Positions 9,027 through 17,223 of a DNA stretch of 64,000 bases are shown here, piece after piece; positions within the stretch are counted from its first letter, which is position 1, and every line of letters starts with the position of its first letter. The translations under genes and the position numbers were made by a program. The notes below the pieces were generated by a model. The model made no database searches and was not told the origin of the DNA. It saw nothing but the letters and a program-made list of their open reading frames with translations. The DNA lies in assembly GCF_002868715.1 (NCBI RefSeq), contig NZ_PKLZ01000001.1:310001-374000 (forward strand), given 5' to 3'. This stretch comes from Kineobactrum sediminis (lineage in GTDB: Bacteria; Pseudomonadota; Gammaproteobacteria; Pseudomonadales; Halieaceae).

Positions 9027-9110
9027 CGTTTGGCCCTTCCTGCTTATGGCGTGAAAACAACGGCCCGATGCGATAGCTGGCCGAAATGACGTGCCGGGTG
9101 TGTGACACTA

Positions 9111-9139
9111 TTGCAAAAGCCCTCCTGATAAAAGATATT
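9111..9139 (+). promoter_or_regulatory. possible promoter of the LEA-like lipoprotein gene
   Basis: TTGCAA (9111-9116) and GATATT (9134-9139) are 17 bases apart, each matching 4 of 6 consensus positions, in the divergent gap before the lipoprotein gene. Weak evidence by eye. Confidence 0.3.
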
Positions 9140-9171
9140 GTTAAGCGGCTTTCAACTCAATAGTGTGGCTC

Positions 9172-9675
9172 ATGAATATCCGGAAACAATCCAGTGGCGC
9201 TCCGACTTCAACACGACTGGCGGGGTTTCTGCTCGCGCTGGCTTTTATGCTTGCCACAGGCTGCGCCAGCATCGGGGGCATGGACTTCGACAAGCCCGGG
9301 ATCGAACTCCTTGGCCTCGAACCCATGCCGAGCCAGGGTATGGAGGCACGATTCCTGGTGCGACTGCGCATAGTCAACCCCAACCCGATTCCCCTGGAAA
9401 TCCAGGGTATGGCCTACGACGTATTCATCCGCGACTCGAAAGTGCTGTCCGGCGTCAGTAACAAGGGGCTGAAGGTTAATGCGTACAGTGAGAGCGTGGC
9501 CGAGCTTGAAGTGGCCGCGGGCATGTTCGGCTCACTCGCGCTGATTCGCGACCTGATATCGAACCCGGCGGAGGAAAGCTTGCCCTACCGGCTCAACGCA
9601 AAACTGTCACGCAAGGGATTTGGCGGAACCCTGCGCGTGAGCCGCGAGGGTCAGCTGGACCTCGGCACGCGCTGA
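9172..9675 (+). CDS. LEA14-like (WHy domain) lipoprotein
   Basis: 167 residues from the ATG at 9172; a GTG three codons earlier (9163) is an alternative, and neither has a strong ribosome site. The N-terminus is a lipoprotein signal, FLLALAFMLATGC, with the acylated Cys in ATGC followed by ASIGG, which predicts an outer-membrane lipoprotein. The mature part has the LEA type 2 pattern: a strand with FLVRLRIVNPNPIPLEIQG, then a short beta-rich domain of the water-stress-and-hypersensitive-response type. Bacterial members are thought to protect against desiccation or to support the envelope, but no function is established. Monocistronic by layout. Confidence 0.8.
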   Translation: MNIRKQSSGAPTSTRLAGFLLALAFMLATGCASIGGMDFDKPGIELLGLEPMPSQGMEARFLVRLRIVNPNPIPLEIQGMAYDVFIRDSKVLSGVSNKGLKVNAYSESVAELEVAAGMFGSLALIRDLISNPAEESLPYRLNAKLSRKGFGGTLRVSREGQLDLGTR

Positions 9676-9717
9676 TCACTTCCCGGGGATAGCGGCCAGG
9701 CGAAAACCCGATCCCGG

Positions 9718-10878
9718 TTATTCTTCAACGTAGGCGCGCAACGTGTTTTCGATAAAGGCTTTTCCCTCCGCCGCCTCGTAATCATCGGTATCGTAAACTT
9801 CTTGTGCATAGGCAAAGAGTGGCGAAAACAGCGGCACCCCATCGACCGATTTTTTCAGGGTGAAGCGCTTGTTGCTATCAATGATTTCTCGCCATGATTC
9901 GCGAACATCCGCCCAAAAAGAGGCCGTGCGCTGCCAGTAACGATCACCGGCAGCAAAATCGAAATCCTTGATGCGCTCATATCGGTTCACGCCGATTTCT
10001 TTTGCCAGATACGGCGCGTCACCTTCCGGCTGGCCCTGCGCATTCAGCCGTGTCTTGTAGTTTTCCTGCTCGTGTACCCAGCCGGCGGGAGTAATGGTAT
10101 GACTGTTGGTGCCGATTAATACGTCGTAATCGTCGCGAACGCTGGACTCACGGCGTGGCAATGGTCGCCAGGTTTCCTCACTCTCCCAGGTTGAAAAATT
10201 GGGCAAGTGCCGCCACCGACCGATGGCTTCGTAACGCGGAGAATCGTCCACCTGATAAACTGCTTGTGCCCAGGTACCGCGAGACTTCCCGGCTGAATAC
10301 TTTTGGTGTTCGCGTTCACTGTTCCCGGCATAGACAAGGATGTCGCGTTTTTCATATTGCCAATCCTGCCGCCAGTGCTTCATCACCAGCGGCTCGGAGA
10401 CCGTGCCATCTTCCTCTTTGTACATCATCACCATGATGTGCTGTAAGCTGATGAAATCACCTGTGTCCGCAATCACATAGACATATTCGGTGCCCCAGGA
10501 TTGATAGGGAGCCGCCGGCTTGAAGTCGGGGCGATAGCCGACAATCTCCAGAAAATCGAAAGTGGTGCGATAGGGGCCAGCCATGGCCAATATGGCCCGA
10601 CGATCGAGTTGGAAATCCTTAATCCCCGGTTCCTGCAACGCCAGCCAATCGGGATGTGGCTCCTCCGCTAAGGTCACATCCGCGCCGCGACTACTGCCGC
10701 CGCGGACCTGCATCCCACACTGATCAATAAATTGCCAACTGAAGATGTACTGGCGTAACTGGTTGCAATCGACGCGTTCTTGCTTGTCATATTCCTGTGC
10801 GTTGAGCGCAACAGACAGGAACAACCATACAACGCTGAGCATGCCGCTAATGGCTGGGGTTTTAAAAGGTAAATTCAT
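9718..10878 (-). CDS. exported DUF6607-like protein of unknown function
   Basis: 386 residues with a signal peptide (SGMLSVVWLFLSVALNAQ) and probable cleavage near residue 28. The mature protein is rich in Trp, Tyr and charged residues, with recognisable stretches MKHWRQDWQYEKRDILVY and RYEAIGRWRHLPNFSTWES; these remind me of the DUF6607 family, from memory and not confirmed. It has no membrane span after the signal and only two Cys in the mature part (residues about 38 and 54), which could form a disulfide. Secreted or periplasmic location is inferred. It stands alone, and its neighbours give no hint of function. Confidence 0.72.
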   Translation of the reverse strand: MNLPFKTPAISGMLSVVWLFLSVALNAQEYDKQERVDCNQLRQYIFSWQFIDQCGMQVRGGSSRGADVTLAEEPHPDWLALQEPGIKDFQLDRRAILAMAGPYRTTFDFLEIVGYRPDFKPAAPYQSWGTEYVYVIADTGDFISLQHIMVMMYKEEDGTVSEPLVMKHWRQDWQYEKRDILVYAGNSEREHQKYSAGKSRGTWAQAVYQVDDSPRYEAIGRWRHLPNFSTWESEETWRPLPRRESSVRDDYDVLIGTNSHTITPAGWVHEQENYKTRLNAQGQPEGDAPYLAKEIGVNRYERIKDFDFAAGDRYWQRTASFWADVRESWREIIDSNKRFTLKKSVDGVPLFSPLFAYAQEVYDTDDYEAAEGKAFIENTLRAYVEE

Positions 10879-11009
10879 CGGGCTGTATTGCCTCCGAAAC
10901 CGAAATTATTACGTGGGAGCGGACCAGCGAAGAGTATAGCTCTCAAGCGGAGGGTTCGTCAGGGGCGTGTAATCGGGCCAGCAGGGCTGCGCCGGGCGCC
11001 CTGACCGCT

Positions 11010-11540
11010 TCACCCTGGCGGGTACTGACGCAGGGTTAGCGTATCGCCGCGCTGGGTGAACTCGATGTGGCGCAGGAAGGACATGCCAAGCAGCACCTCC
11101 CGAGTGCGCAGTCCTGTGGCCACCCCGGCCTCCACATCATGGAGTTTGATGTCGCCGACGCTGACGCTGTCCAGGCGGCTCGCGTAGCTGGTGCTGTCGC
11201 CATTGGCCGTGCGGGTGACAAAGGCGCGGCCCCGGGGCAGCGCCAGTTGCTCGGCGACGTGCATGGGAATCGCCACGCCCGTGGCACCTGTGTCCAGGAG
11301 GAATACGACCGGGTGGCCGTTGATCGCCCCGCTGGTGACGTAGTGCCCCTGGCGGTTACGCGTCAGGACCACCTCGCGCACGCCATCTTCGACGAGCATG
11401 GTCGTCACCTGCTGGTTCGGGTTGTGCTGGCGATCGATGAGGCCGGTGAAATACCAGCTCAGCATGCCCAGGATCAATACCCAGGTAATTACCTGCATGC
11501 CCAGCCCCATGCGCCGCTGTTGCTTGAGCGGATCTGTCAT
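11010..11540 (-). CDS. membrane-anchored retropepsin-like aspartic protease (TIGR02281-like, clan AA)
   Basis: 176 residues from the ATG at 11540; an in-frame ATG at 11600 would add 20 residues without signal character. One hydrophobic segment at about 16-33 anchors the N-terminus, leaving a periplasmic domain. The active-site motif is FLLDTGATGVAIP with Asp83-Thr-Gly, followed by the flap-like region and a hydrophobic-hydrophobic-Gly near VLLGMSFL. This matches single-domain bacterial retropepsins of the TIGR02281 type, which act as homodimers with one DTG each. Substrate unknown. The downstream gene on the same strand is DUF6607-like, 131 bases away. The upstream membrane-protein gene lies 81 bases away and may share a transcript. 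Confidence 0.85.
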   Translation of the reverse strand: MTDPLKQQRRMGLGMQVITWVLILGMLSWYFTGLIDRQHNPNQQVTTMLVEDGVREVVLTRNRQGHYVTSGAINGHPVVFLLDTGATGVAIPMHVAEQLALPRGRAFVTRTANGDSTSYASRLDSVSVGDIKLHDVEAGVATGLRTREVLLGMSFLRHIEFTQRGDTLTLRQYPPG

Positions 11541-11621
11541 GCCTGTTGAGACTCCGTTGCCACGCGTCGGTTCCCTTGCTACGTTCGTGGGGCATGGCAC
11601 TGATTGAACTGCGACTCCCGG

Positions 11622-12629
11622 TCATTCCGGCACTGCGTCACCCGCTGGCGTGACGGGAGAAGGGGCCGGGTCCTCCATCTTCAGGTAGCCATCCAGATCC
11701 CCGCGTATCTCGGGAATGATGTCGTCGGGATGGGTGATCCGCATATAGAAAATGGAGAAATAGATCACTTTGACTGATGTGGTCATTCTCTCCAGCACCA
11801 TGCTGCCCATCTTCCCGATCCAGATTGCGAGAAGCAATGGTAGCCAGGAAAAGTGCATCGTCGCAGGCAGAAATTCCGCCTCCACGCCATTCAACATGGA
11901 CCTGATGTCTCCCGCGTAAAAGGCCGGAGCGGATTCGCCCACCCACAAGCCAAGACCCAGGGCCAGCAGGATCAGAATGAAATACACCGGGCCCATGATT
12001 GCGCCCACTGCACGGGATGCTATATCGATTCCGAACACACCGACCAGTGTTTCGGGGACATTGTCCTGCAGTATTTTCATCCGGGAAACGCCTTCCCGTA
12101 CACCATAGCCATCCACGGCCGCGGAAGGCAACAGGTAATGGTTCAGCAGATCCCATACTTCCTCGATACCCTTCATGAACAGCCGCACCAACGCACCGGC
12201 TTTCGCACTGCGTTGCGCCATGTTGATCGCCCAGGCCACCAGTATGTCCATCCACCCGATGCTCCGCACAATCGACTTGAGCTCGGCAACCCGTGTGCCC
12301 GCCTCCCCGGCACCTCGCTGCCTTCCCTGTAGGGTTTCACTGACCAGCCAGCTCTGTCGCATCTCCTGCCGTGTGTAATAGAAATGCTTGTAGAAGAACA
12401 TCGATACAGCCGCCAGCAGCAGGAGAGTGCCTGTTCCGCCAAATTCCAGTGTAATCGCCAGGATGCCCAGGAAGAAAACGTTGATCATGATCAGCCCGTA
12501 GACTGTCATTCGAATCCATGGCCGGATGATGCCGGGATCGCGACCGATCAGTGTGAATGTGTGCTTCAAAAGGTAGCCAAGCTGGGCCAGCCGCTCCCTA
12601 AAGCCCGGTTGCTTCAGATGCTCAGTCAT
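11622..12629 (-). CDS. multi-spanning membrane protein of unknown function
   Basis: 335 residues from the ATG at 12629, which follows GAGGGGGG; an in-frame ATG at 12683 has no such site. Hydrophobic segments lie at about 42-62, 66-82, 208-230 and 262-280, so a polytopic inner-membrane protein with a long central loop (about 85-205) that is partly amphipathic. The C-terminus is acidic and proline-rich (MEDPAPSPVTPAG). I do not recognise the family. It precedes the retropepsin gene on the same strand with an 81-base gap, so they could be co-transcribed. It is the last gene before the tRNA-Lys. Confidence 0.7.
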   Translation of the reverse strand: MTEHLKQPGFRERLAQLGYLLKHTFTLIGRDPGIIRPWIRMTVYGLIMINVFFLGILAITLEFGGTGTLLLLAAVSMFFYKHFYYTRQEMRQSWLVSETLQGRQRGAGEAGTRVAELKSIVRSIGWMDILVAWAINMAQRSAKAGALVRLFMKGIEEVWDLLNHYLLPSAAVDGYGVREGVSRMKILQDNVPETLVGVFGIDIASRAVGAIMGPVYFILILLALGLGLWVGESAPAFYAGDIRSMLNGVEAEFLPATMHFSWLPLLLAIWIGKMGSMVLERMTTSVKVIYFSIFYMRITHPDDIIPEIRGDLDGYLKMEDPAPSPVTPAGDAVPE

Positions 12630-12800
12630 GATGCCCCCCTCACCGGTCCGGATGGACCGCAAATTGTTGTTATCGTGGACCATCCGTCGGAGGGCCTGCG
12701 CTGCATGCTACTAAGGCGGGCATGGCAGGGTCAATGAAGTGGCATGAGGCCGGTGACGACCACCAGTGGGCTCTCTCCAGACGAGCGCAGCCCCACAAAC

Positions 12801-12833
12801 AAAAAATGCCACCCTTTTGGGGTGGCATTTTTT
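12801..12833 (-). terminator. intrinsic terminator after tRNA-Lys (bidirectional)
   Basis: A near-perfect hairpin: AAAAAATGCCACCC (12801-12814), 5-base loop, GGGTGGCATTTTTT (12820-12833). The GC-rich stem core is flanked by A-tract and T-tract, so it can end transcription in both directions. It sits 7 bases after the 3' end of the leftward tRNA-Lys. Confidence 0.85.
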
Positions 12834-12840
12834 GCTTGTA

Positions 12841-12916
12841 TGGTGGGCCGTGCTGGATTCGAACCAGCGACCAATTGGTTAAAAGCCAACTGCTCTACCA
12901 ACTGAGCTAACGGCCC
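12841..12916 (-). tRNA. tRNA-Lys(UUU)
   Basis: A 76-base tRNA with encoded CCA. The acceptor stem GGGCCGT pairs with ACGGCCC; the D-arm contains AGCTCAGTTGGTAGAGC, and the T-arm GGTTCGAATCC. The anticodon loop CTTTTAA gives anticodon UUU at 12881-12883, which reads lysine codons. It has its own promoter and terminator. This tRNA after queC is a conserved position in pseudomonads, where it serves as an integration site for genomic islands. Confidence 0.98.
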
Positions 12917-12931
12917 TGAAAGAACGTGCGT

Positions 12932-12959
12932 ATACTACGGATCTGGCGGCAAAACTCAA
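12932..12959 (-). promoter_or_regulatory. promoter of tRNA-Lys
   Basis: On the minus strand TTGAGT (12954-12959) and TAGTAT (12932-12937) are 16 bases apart; the tRNA begins 15 bases after the -10 box. No GC-rich discriminator is evident. Confidence 0.6.
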
Positions 12960-12992
12960 GTGCTTTTTACTGCAGAAGTGATCATTAATCCT

Positions 12993-13694
12993 CTACGACA
13001 GATAGCGAGTCGTGTCCGGGACCCCGGCTTCACGGAACCCCTCCCGGCGCAGGCGGCAGGCATCGCATTTGCCGCAGGCCAGGCCGTCGTCGGTAGCCTG
13101 GTAACAGGATACGGTAAGCGCATAGTCCACCCCCAATGCCAGGCCGGCACGGATGATATCACCTTTGCCCATATGCATCAGCGGGGTGTGGATCGTCAGC
13201 GTCTGCCCCTCCACGCCAGCCCGGGTGGCCAGATTGGCCATGGTCTGGAAAGCGGCCACATACTCGGGACGACAGTCCGGGTAGCCTGAGTAATCCACGG
13301 CATTGACGCCGATGAAAATATCGTCCGCAGCCAGCACTTCCGCCCAACCCAGGGCGATGGACAGGAATACGGTGTTACGGGCGGGCACGTAGGTTACCGG
13401 GATACCGGCGGTTTCCTCCTCCGGCACGGCAATTGCGGTATCGGTCAGGGCGGAGCCGCCGATGCTGTCCAGGTTCAGCTTGACTACCTTGTGCTCAACG
13501 TCACCCAGTGCGGCGCAGACGCGCTCAGCGGCAAAGAGTTCGGCGCGGTGGCGCTGGCCGTAGTCAAAGCTCAGTGCGTAGCAGCGATAGCCCCGGGCGC
13601 GAGCCATGGCCAGCACCGTGGTTGAATCCAGGCCTCCGGAGACCAGGATAACCGCACGTTTGCCGGCGTTGTTGTGTTCAGTGTCCAGGTGCAT
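12993..13694 (-). CDS. queC: 7-cyano-7-deazaguanine synthase
   Basis: 233 residues from the ATG at 13694, which lies inside the end of queE (17-base overlap); longer in-frame extension upstream is only read-through of the queE antiphase frame. QueC converts 7-carboxy-7-deazaguanine plus ammonia and ATP to preQ0, a step of queuosine biosynthesis. Visible are the PP-loop SGGLDST (19-25) that binds ATP pyrophosphate and the C-terminal zinc site with Cys in SCYQ and CGKCDAC. Its partner queE is immediately upstream in the same operon. Other queuosine genes are not in this window. Confidence 0.96.
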   Translation of the reverse strand: MHLDTEHNNAGKRAVILVSGGLDSTTVLAMARARGYRCYALSFDYGQRHRAELFAAERVCAALGDVEHKVVKLNLDSIGGSALTDTAIAVPEEETAGIPVTYVPARNTVFLSIALGWAEVLAADDIFIGVNAVDYSGYPDCRPEYVAAFQTMANLATRAGVEGQTLTIHTPLMHMGKGDIIRAGLALGVDYALTVSCYQATDDGLACGKCDACRLRREGFREAGVPDTTRYLS

Positions 13695-14370
13695 CGTCCC
13701 ATAACAGTTTGTGCAGTTGCAGCTGCAGGCGCACCGGCAGCCGGTCGTCGAGAATCCACTGCGCCAGGTCGCGGCCATGGAGCTGGCCGTGGCTGGGGGA
13801 AAACAGCACGTCCGAAACCCTGCCGGGCAACTGGTATTCGTCGAGTTTGAAGCGCGCCCACTCGTAATCCTCGCGGTCACAGATCACAAACTTGACCTGG
13901 TCGTTGCGGGTGAGCAGGGCGATATTGCCGTAGTCATTGCGATGACACTCGGCAGACGCCGGCGTTTTCAGGTCCAGCACCTTGCATACGCGGGGATCGA
14001 CGCCGGCCACCGGCAATGCGCCGGAGGTTTCCAGTGACACCTCGTAGCCCGCGTCACACAGCGCCACCAGCAAGGGCAGGCAATTTTTCTGGGCCAGAGG
14101 TTCGCCACCGGTAACGGTCACGTAGCGAGGCTGGTAGGCCGCTACGGCGGTGACAATCTGCTCCAGGCTTTGCATTTCACCACCACTGAATGCGTAGGCG
14201 GTATCACAGTACACGCAGCGCAAGGGGCAGCCGGTCAGGCGCACAAACACCGTGGGCAGGCCCACCGTGCGGGCCTCGCCCTGGAGAGAGTAAAAGATCT
14301 CGGTAATACGCAGCGTTAGCGCCGCACTGGTGGATACCGATTGCGACAGGGGAGAAAGCAAAGTTGTCAT
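13678..14370 (-). CDS. queE: 7-carboxy-7-deazaguanine synthase (radical SAM)
   Basis: A 230-residue radical S-adenosylmethionine enzyme that contracts the ring of 6-carboxytetrahydropterin to 7-carboxy-7-deazaguanine. The iron-sulfur cluster motif CxxxCxxC is Cys48, Cys52 and Cys55 (CPLRCVYC), preceded by the substrate-loop stretch YSLQGEA typical of QueE. The SAM-contact GGEP motif is seen in VTGGEPLAQ. It lies 25 bases after cpoB and overlaps queC, so the queuosine pair is likely transcribed with the tol-pal genes, as in pseudomonads. Confidence 0.96.
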   Translation of the reverse strand: MTTLLSPLSQSVSTSAALTLRITEIFYSLQGEARTVGLPTVFVRLTGCPLRCVYCDTAYAFSGGEMQSLEQIVTAVAAYQPRYVTVTGGEPLAQKNCLPLLVALCDAGYEVSLETSGALPVAGVDPRVCKVLDLKTPASAECHRNDYGNIALLTRNDQVKFVICDREDYEWARFKLDEYQLPGRVSDVLFSPSHGQLHGRDLAQWILDDRLPVRLQLQLHKLLWDDAPGH

Positions 14371-14395
14371 GCGCTGCGATTACCGGCCAGGGAGG

Positions 14396-15322
14396 TCAGT
14401 AATTCTCTCTGATAAAGTCCTGTGCCAGCTTTACTGCCGCACTACGGGACGTACCAAAATCCTGTATTACCCGATCAAAAAACTCTCTCGCGCGTTCGCG
14501 GTTGCCTTTGTCGTAATGAATACGGCCAAGCTTGAATAAAGCGTCGGGCACCTTGGAGTCATTGGGGTAGAGATCAAGCAGCAACATGAAGGACTGTCGC
14601 GATGCCTCCATGTCTGCCGGGGTGGTCACCAAATACAGTTCACCAAGCCAGTAATGGGCGTTGGGCGTGAAACGGCCTGCGGGGTAATCGCGCAGAAATT
14701 GCTGAAAGGCTTGCACGGCGCCGTCAAACTGCTGCGCCTTTACCAGCGAGTAAGCTGCCTGATAGGCCTGTGCTTCACCGGGCTGTTCAACAGGGGCATT
14801 GTTGCCAACATTTGCCGATGCCACGGGTTCGACTGCCGCAGATCCCGCGGGGGGCATAACCGGCAAACCCGCTCCTGCCTCACCACCAGATAACAGACTG
14901 ATACGCCGGTCCAGGTCCAGGTAACGCTCGAGGCTCTTCTCCTTGAGCATGCGTATCTCGTGGCCCTGCTCTTCAACGAGGCCATTCAGGCGCATCACTT
15001 CCTGCTGTAATTGCTGCACCTGAAGCAGTAACTGGCCCGCATTGCCGCCTCTATCTGCAACAGCCATATTGGCCTGGGGGTTATTATTGGCAGCGCTCTG
15101 GGACTGAGTGCCCGCTGCAGCACCGATACCATAACTGGTGGTCGGATAAGACTGAGCCGGCTTTGCACCATAAGGATCAGCGCGCCCGGCTGGCTGTGTT
15201 TCGGCAGCGGCTGCCCTTTCGGCTTCCACGTCGATGTAATCCTGCGCCTGAACCGCAATACAGAACGGACCGACCGCGAGGGCCAGCCCGTTTGCAATCA
15301 GCGCTTTACTGATATAACGCAT
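14396..15322 (-). CDS. cpoB: Tol-Pal system cell-division coordinator CpoB (YbgF)
   Basis: 308 residues. A signal peptide ends near VQAQD; next comes a coiled-coil trimerisation segment (LLQVQQLQQEVMRLNGLVEEQ, split by a few polar residues) at about 95-140, then a low-complexity Ala/Pro linker. C-terminal tetratricopeptide repeats follow (YSLVKAQQFDGAVQAF, HYWLGELYLV, LFKLGRIHYDKGNRERA). CpoB sits in the periplasm and links Tol-Pal-driven outer-membrane constriction to PBP1B activity. It directly follows pal with a 14-base gap, the conserved end of the tol-pal cluster. Confidence 0.95.
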   Translation of the reverse strand: MRYISKALIANGLALAVGPFCIAVQAQDYIDVEAERAAAAETQPAGRADPYGAKPAQSYPTTSYGIGAAAGTQSQSAANNNPQANMAVADRGGNAGQLLLQVQQLQQEVMRLNGLVEEQGHEIRMLKEKSLERYLDLDRRISLLSGGEAGAGLPVMPPAGSAAVEPVASANVGNNAPVEQPGEAQAYQAAYSLVKAQQFDGAVQAFQQFLRDYPAGRFTPNAHYWLGELYLVTTPADMEASRQSFMLLLDLYPNDSKVPDALFKLGRIHYDKGNRERAREFFDRVIQDFGTSRSAAVKLAQDFIRENY

Positions 15323-15336
15323 AGTCTACCGGGTAC

Positions 15337-15870
15337 TTACTTCAGTTCAACGCGACGGTTTTGCGACCAGTTGGCCTCGCCGGAACCGTATGCGACAGGC
15401 TGTTCTTCACCGTAGCTGACCGTTTCAATACGGTAGCTGGCAATACCACTAACGCCCATGTAGTCGCGAACAGCGTTGGCACGACGCTCGCCCAGAGCCA
15501 TGTTGTACTCACGGGTGCCGCGCTCGTCGGTGTGCCCTTCCAGGCGCACACTGCGATCGTTGTTGTTCAGCAGCGCGATATGCGCATCGAGAGCGTCCTG
15601 GGCCTGGGGCGTCAGGGTAGAGCTGTCGTATTCAAAGTAGAATACATTACCGGCAGCGGCGACTGCATCCTGCAGGCGCTGCTGTTCGGCATTCGCGGCG
15701 TTGGCAGCGGCAGTAGCGGCAGAGCGTTCGGCCATGGAGCGCGCCTCGGCTTCGGCGGCAGCGACGGCAGCCGCATCGGCTTCCTTGGTATCCTTGCTTG
15801 AACAAGCCACGAGAAATGCTGCTGCGAAGAGCAGGGTGAGTGTCTTGCCAGCAACAGGGAGTTGTTTCAT
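15337..15870 (-). CDS. pal: peptidoglycan-associated outer-membrane lipoprotein Pal
   Basis: 177 residues. The lipobox is FLVAC (Cys23 region), followed by an Ala/Glu-rich linker. The C-terminal OmpA-like peptidoglycan-binding domain has the motif LEGHTDERGTREYN with the Asp/Arg pair that contacts diaminopimelate, and ALGERRANAV. Pal anchors the outer membrane to peptidoglycan and is recruited by TolB/TolA at division sites. A possible internal promoter lies in the 54-base gap after tolB, which would allow higher expression than the tol genes. Confidence 0.97.
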   Translation of the reverse strand: MKQLPVAGKTLTLLFAAAFLVACSSKDTKEADAAAVAAAEAEARSMAERSAATAAANAANAEQQRLQDAVAAAGNVFYFEYDSSTLTPQAQDALDAHIALLNNNDRSVRLEGHTDERGTREYNMALGERRANAVRDYMGVSGIASYRIETVSYGEEQPVAYGSGEANWSQNRRVELK

Positions 15871-15888
15871 TGTGCTTTCATCCTTCCA

Positions 15889-15916
15889 ATTTAATTGTTG
15901 GTATCAGTGGTTTCAA
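15889..15916 (-). promoter_or_regulatory. possible internal promoter for pal-cpoB
   Basis: On the minus strand TTGAAA (15911-15916, 5 of 6 consensus) and TTAAAT (15889-15894, 4 of 6) are 16 bases apart in the tolB-pal gap. An AAGGA ribosome site follows before the pal ATG. Confidence 0.4.
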
Positions 15917-15924
15917 AACCGTGT

Positions 15925-17223
15925 TCAGCGGCTCATATAGGGTGACCATGCCGGTTCACGGACATCGCCCTCGCGCGCCGGTAAACGGAACTTCACTCCA
16001 CCGTCCACGGAGACTGCGGCAAGAATGCCCCGGTCGCCGGATTTGGTAGCATACAATACCATAGACCCATTGGGTGCGATACTGGGGCTTTCATCAAGCT
16101 CTGTATTTGTCAATATCTGTAAACGGCTGGTTTCCATGTCGTACAGGGCAATATGGAAACCCTCTCCACTGCGGTGTACCAGCACCAGGTTGCGGCCGTC
16201 CTGAGCCATGCGAGGGCGCGCATTATAGCTGCCCTCAAAGGTCACCCGGGTGGTAGCGCCACTGCGCAAATCGTAGCGGTATATCTGCGGGCGGCCACCA
16301 CGATCGGAGGTGAACAGTAGGGCGTTGCCGTCAGGCATCCAGGTGGGCTCGGTATCAATGGCATAGTGCCGCGTAATACGGGTCAGGCGCCGGGTGCCAA
16401 GATCCATGAGATAGATATCCGGATTGCCGTCCTTGGACAGCACCATCGCCATGGTATTGCCGTCGGGCGACCAGGCCGGGGCGCTGTTCAGGCCCCTGAA
16501 GTTGGTGAGCTGCTCCCGGGCACCGCTGGCCAGGTCCTGGCGAAATATGGCCGGGCGACTGGTTTCAAAGGAAACGTAGGCAATTTCCTTGCCGTCGGGC
16601 GACCAGGAGGGCGCGAGGATCGGTTCGCGCGACTCCAGCAGTACAATGGGCCGGGCCCCATCCGAGTCGGCCAGGGTAAGGCGAAAGTAGTCTTTACCGT
16701 TGGGCACCCGGGTAACGGAGACATAGAGCAGGCGAGTGGCAAAGGCACCACGAGTACCGGTGAGCTGCTGGTACACTTCGTCAGCGACCCGGTGGGACAG
16801 CATCCGCGCCTCATTCACATGACCCTCTTCGTAGCCGTTCAGAACACGCGTTTGCCGGGCCACGTCAAACAGCTCGTATTCAATCCGCATCTGCACCTCA
16901 TCGGTGACGTTGACTCGCCCGATCAGCAGATATTCCGCGTTAATCGCCTGCCAGTCGCGGTAAAACACCTCCTGTTGGCTGCTCGGCCGGCCCAGCATAT
17001 CGCCCCGGGCTACCGGATCAAACTGGCCACTGCGGGCCAGGTCATCGTCGATCACCTGGGCGACATCCTCCGGCACAGGGCCAGTACCCTGCCAGGCAAA
17101 GGGCGCCACGGCAATCGCAGTGGGGTTGTCCCTACCCTGGGTGATTTCAATAACCAGCTGGGCCCGTGTGCCGATACTCACGAGCATCAGGGCCGCCAAT
17201 AACAGTGCACTCATGTGTTTCAT
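15925..17223 (-). CDS. tolB: Tol-Pal system periplasmic beta-propeller protein TolB
   Basis: 432 residues with an N-terminal signal peptide (ALLLAALMLVSIGTRAQ). An N-terminal alpha/beta domain contains IAVAPFAWQG and FRDWQAINAEYLLIG-like stretches. A six-bladed propeller then shows repeated SPDGKEIAYVS, SPDGNTMAMV and MPDGNALLFTSDRGG blades. TolB docks on Pal and on TolA and transmits inner-membrane energy to release Pal from peptidoglycan. The ATG overlaps the tolA stop by one base (TGATG), showing translational coupling. Confidence 0.97.
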   Translation of the reverse strand: MKHMSALLLAALMLVSIGTRAQLVIEITQGRDNPTAIAVAPFAWQGTGPVPEDVAQVIDDDLARSGQFDPVARGDMLGRPSSQQEVFYRDWQAINAEYLLIGRVNVTDEVQMRIEYELFDVARQTRVLNGYEEGHVNEARMLSHRVADEVYQQLTGTRGAFATRLLYVSVTRVPNGKDYFRLTLADSDGARPIVLLESREPILAPSWSPDGKEIAYVSFETSRPAIFRQDLASGAREQLTNFRGLNSAPAWSPDGNTMAMVLSKDGNPDIYLMDLGTRRLTRITRHYAIDTEPTWMPDGNALLFTSDRGGRPQIYRYDLRSGATTRVTFEGSYNARPRMAQDGRNLVLVHRSGEGFHIALYDMETSRLQILTNTELDESPSIAPNGSMVLYATKSGDRGILAAVSVDGGVKFRLPAREGDVREPAWSPYMSR

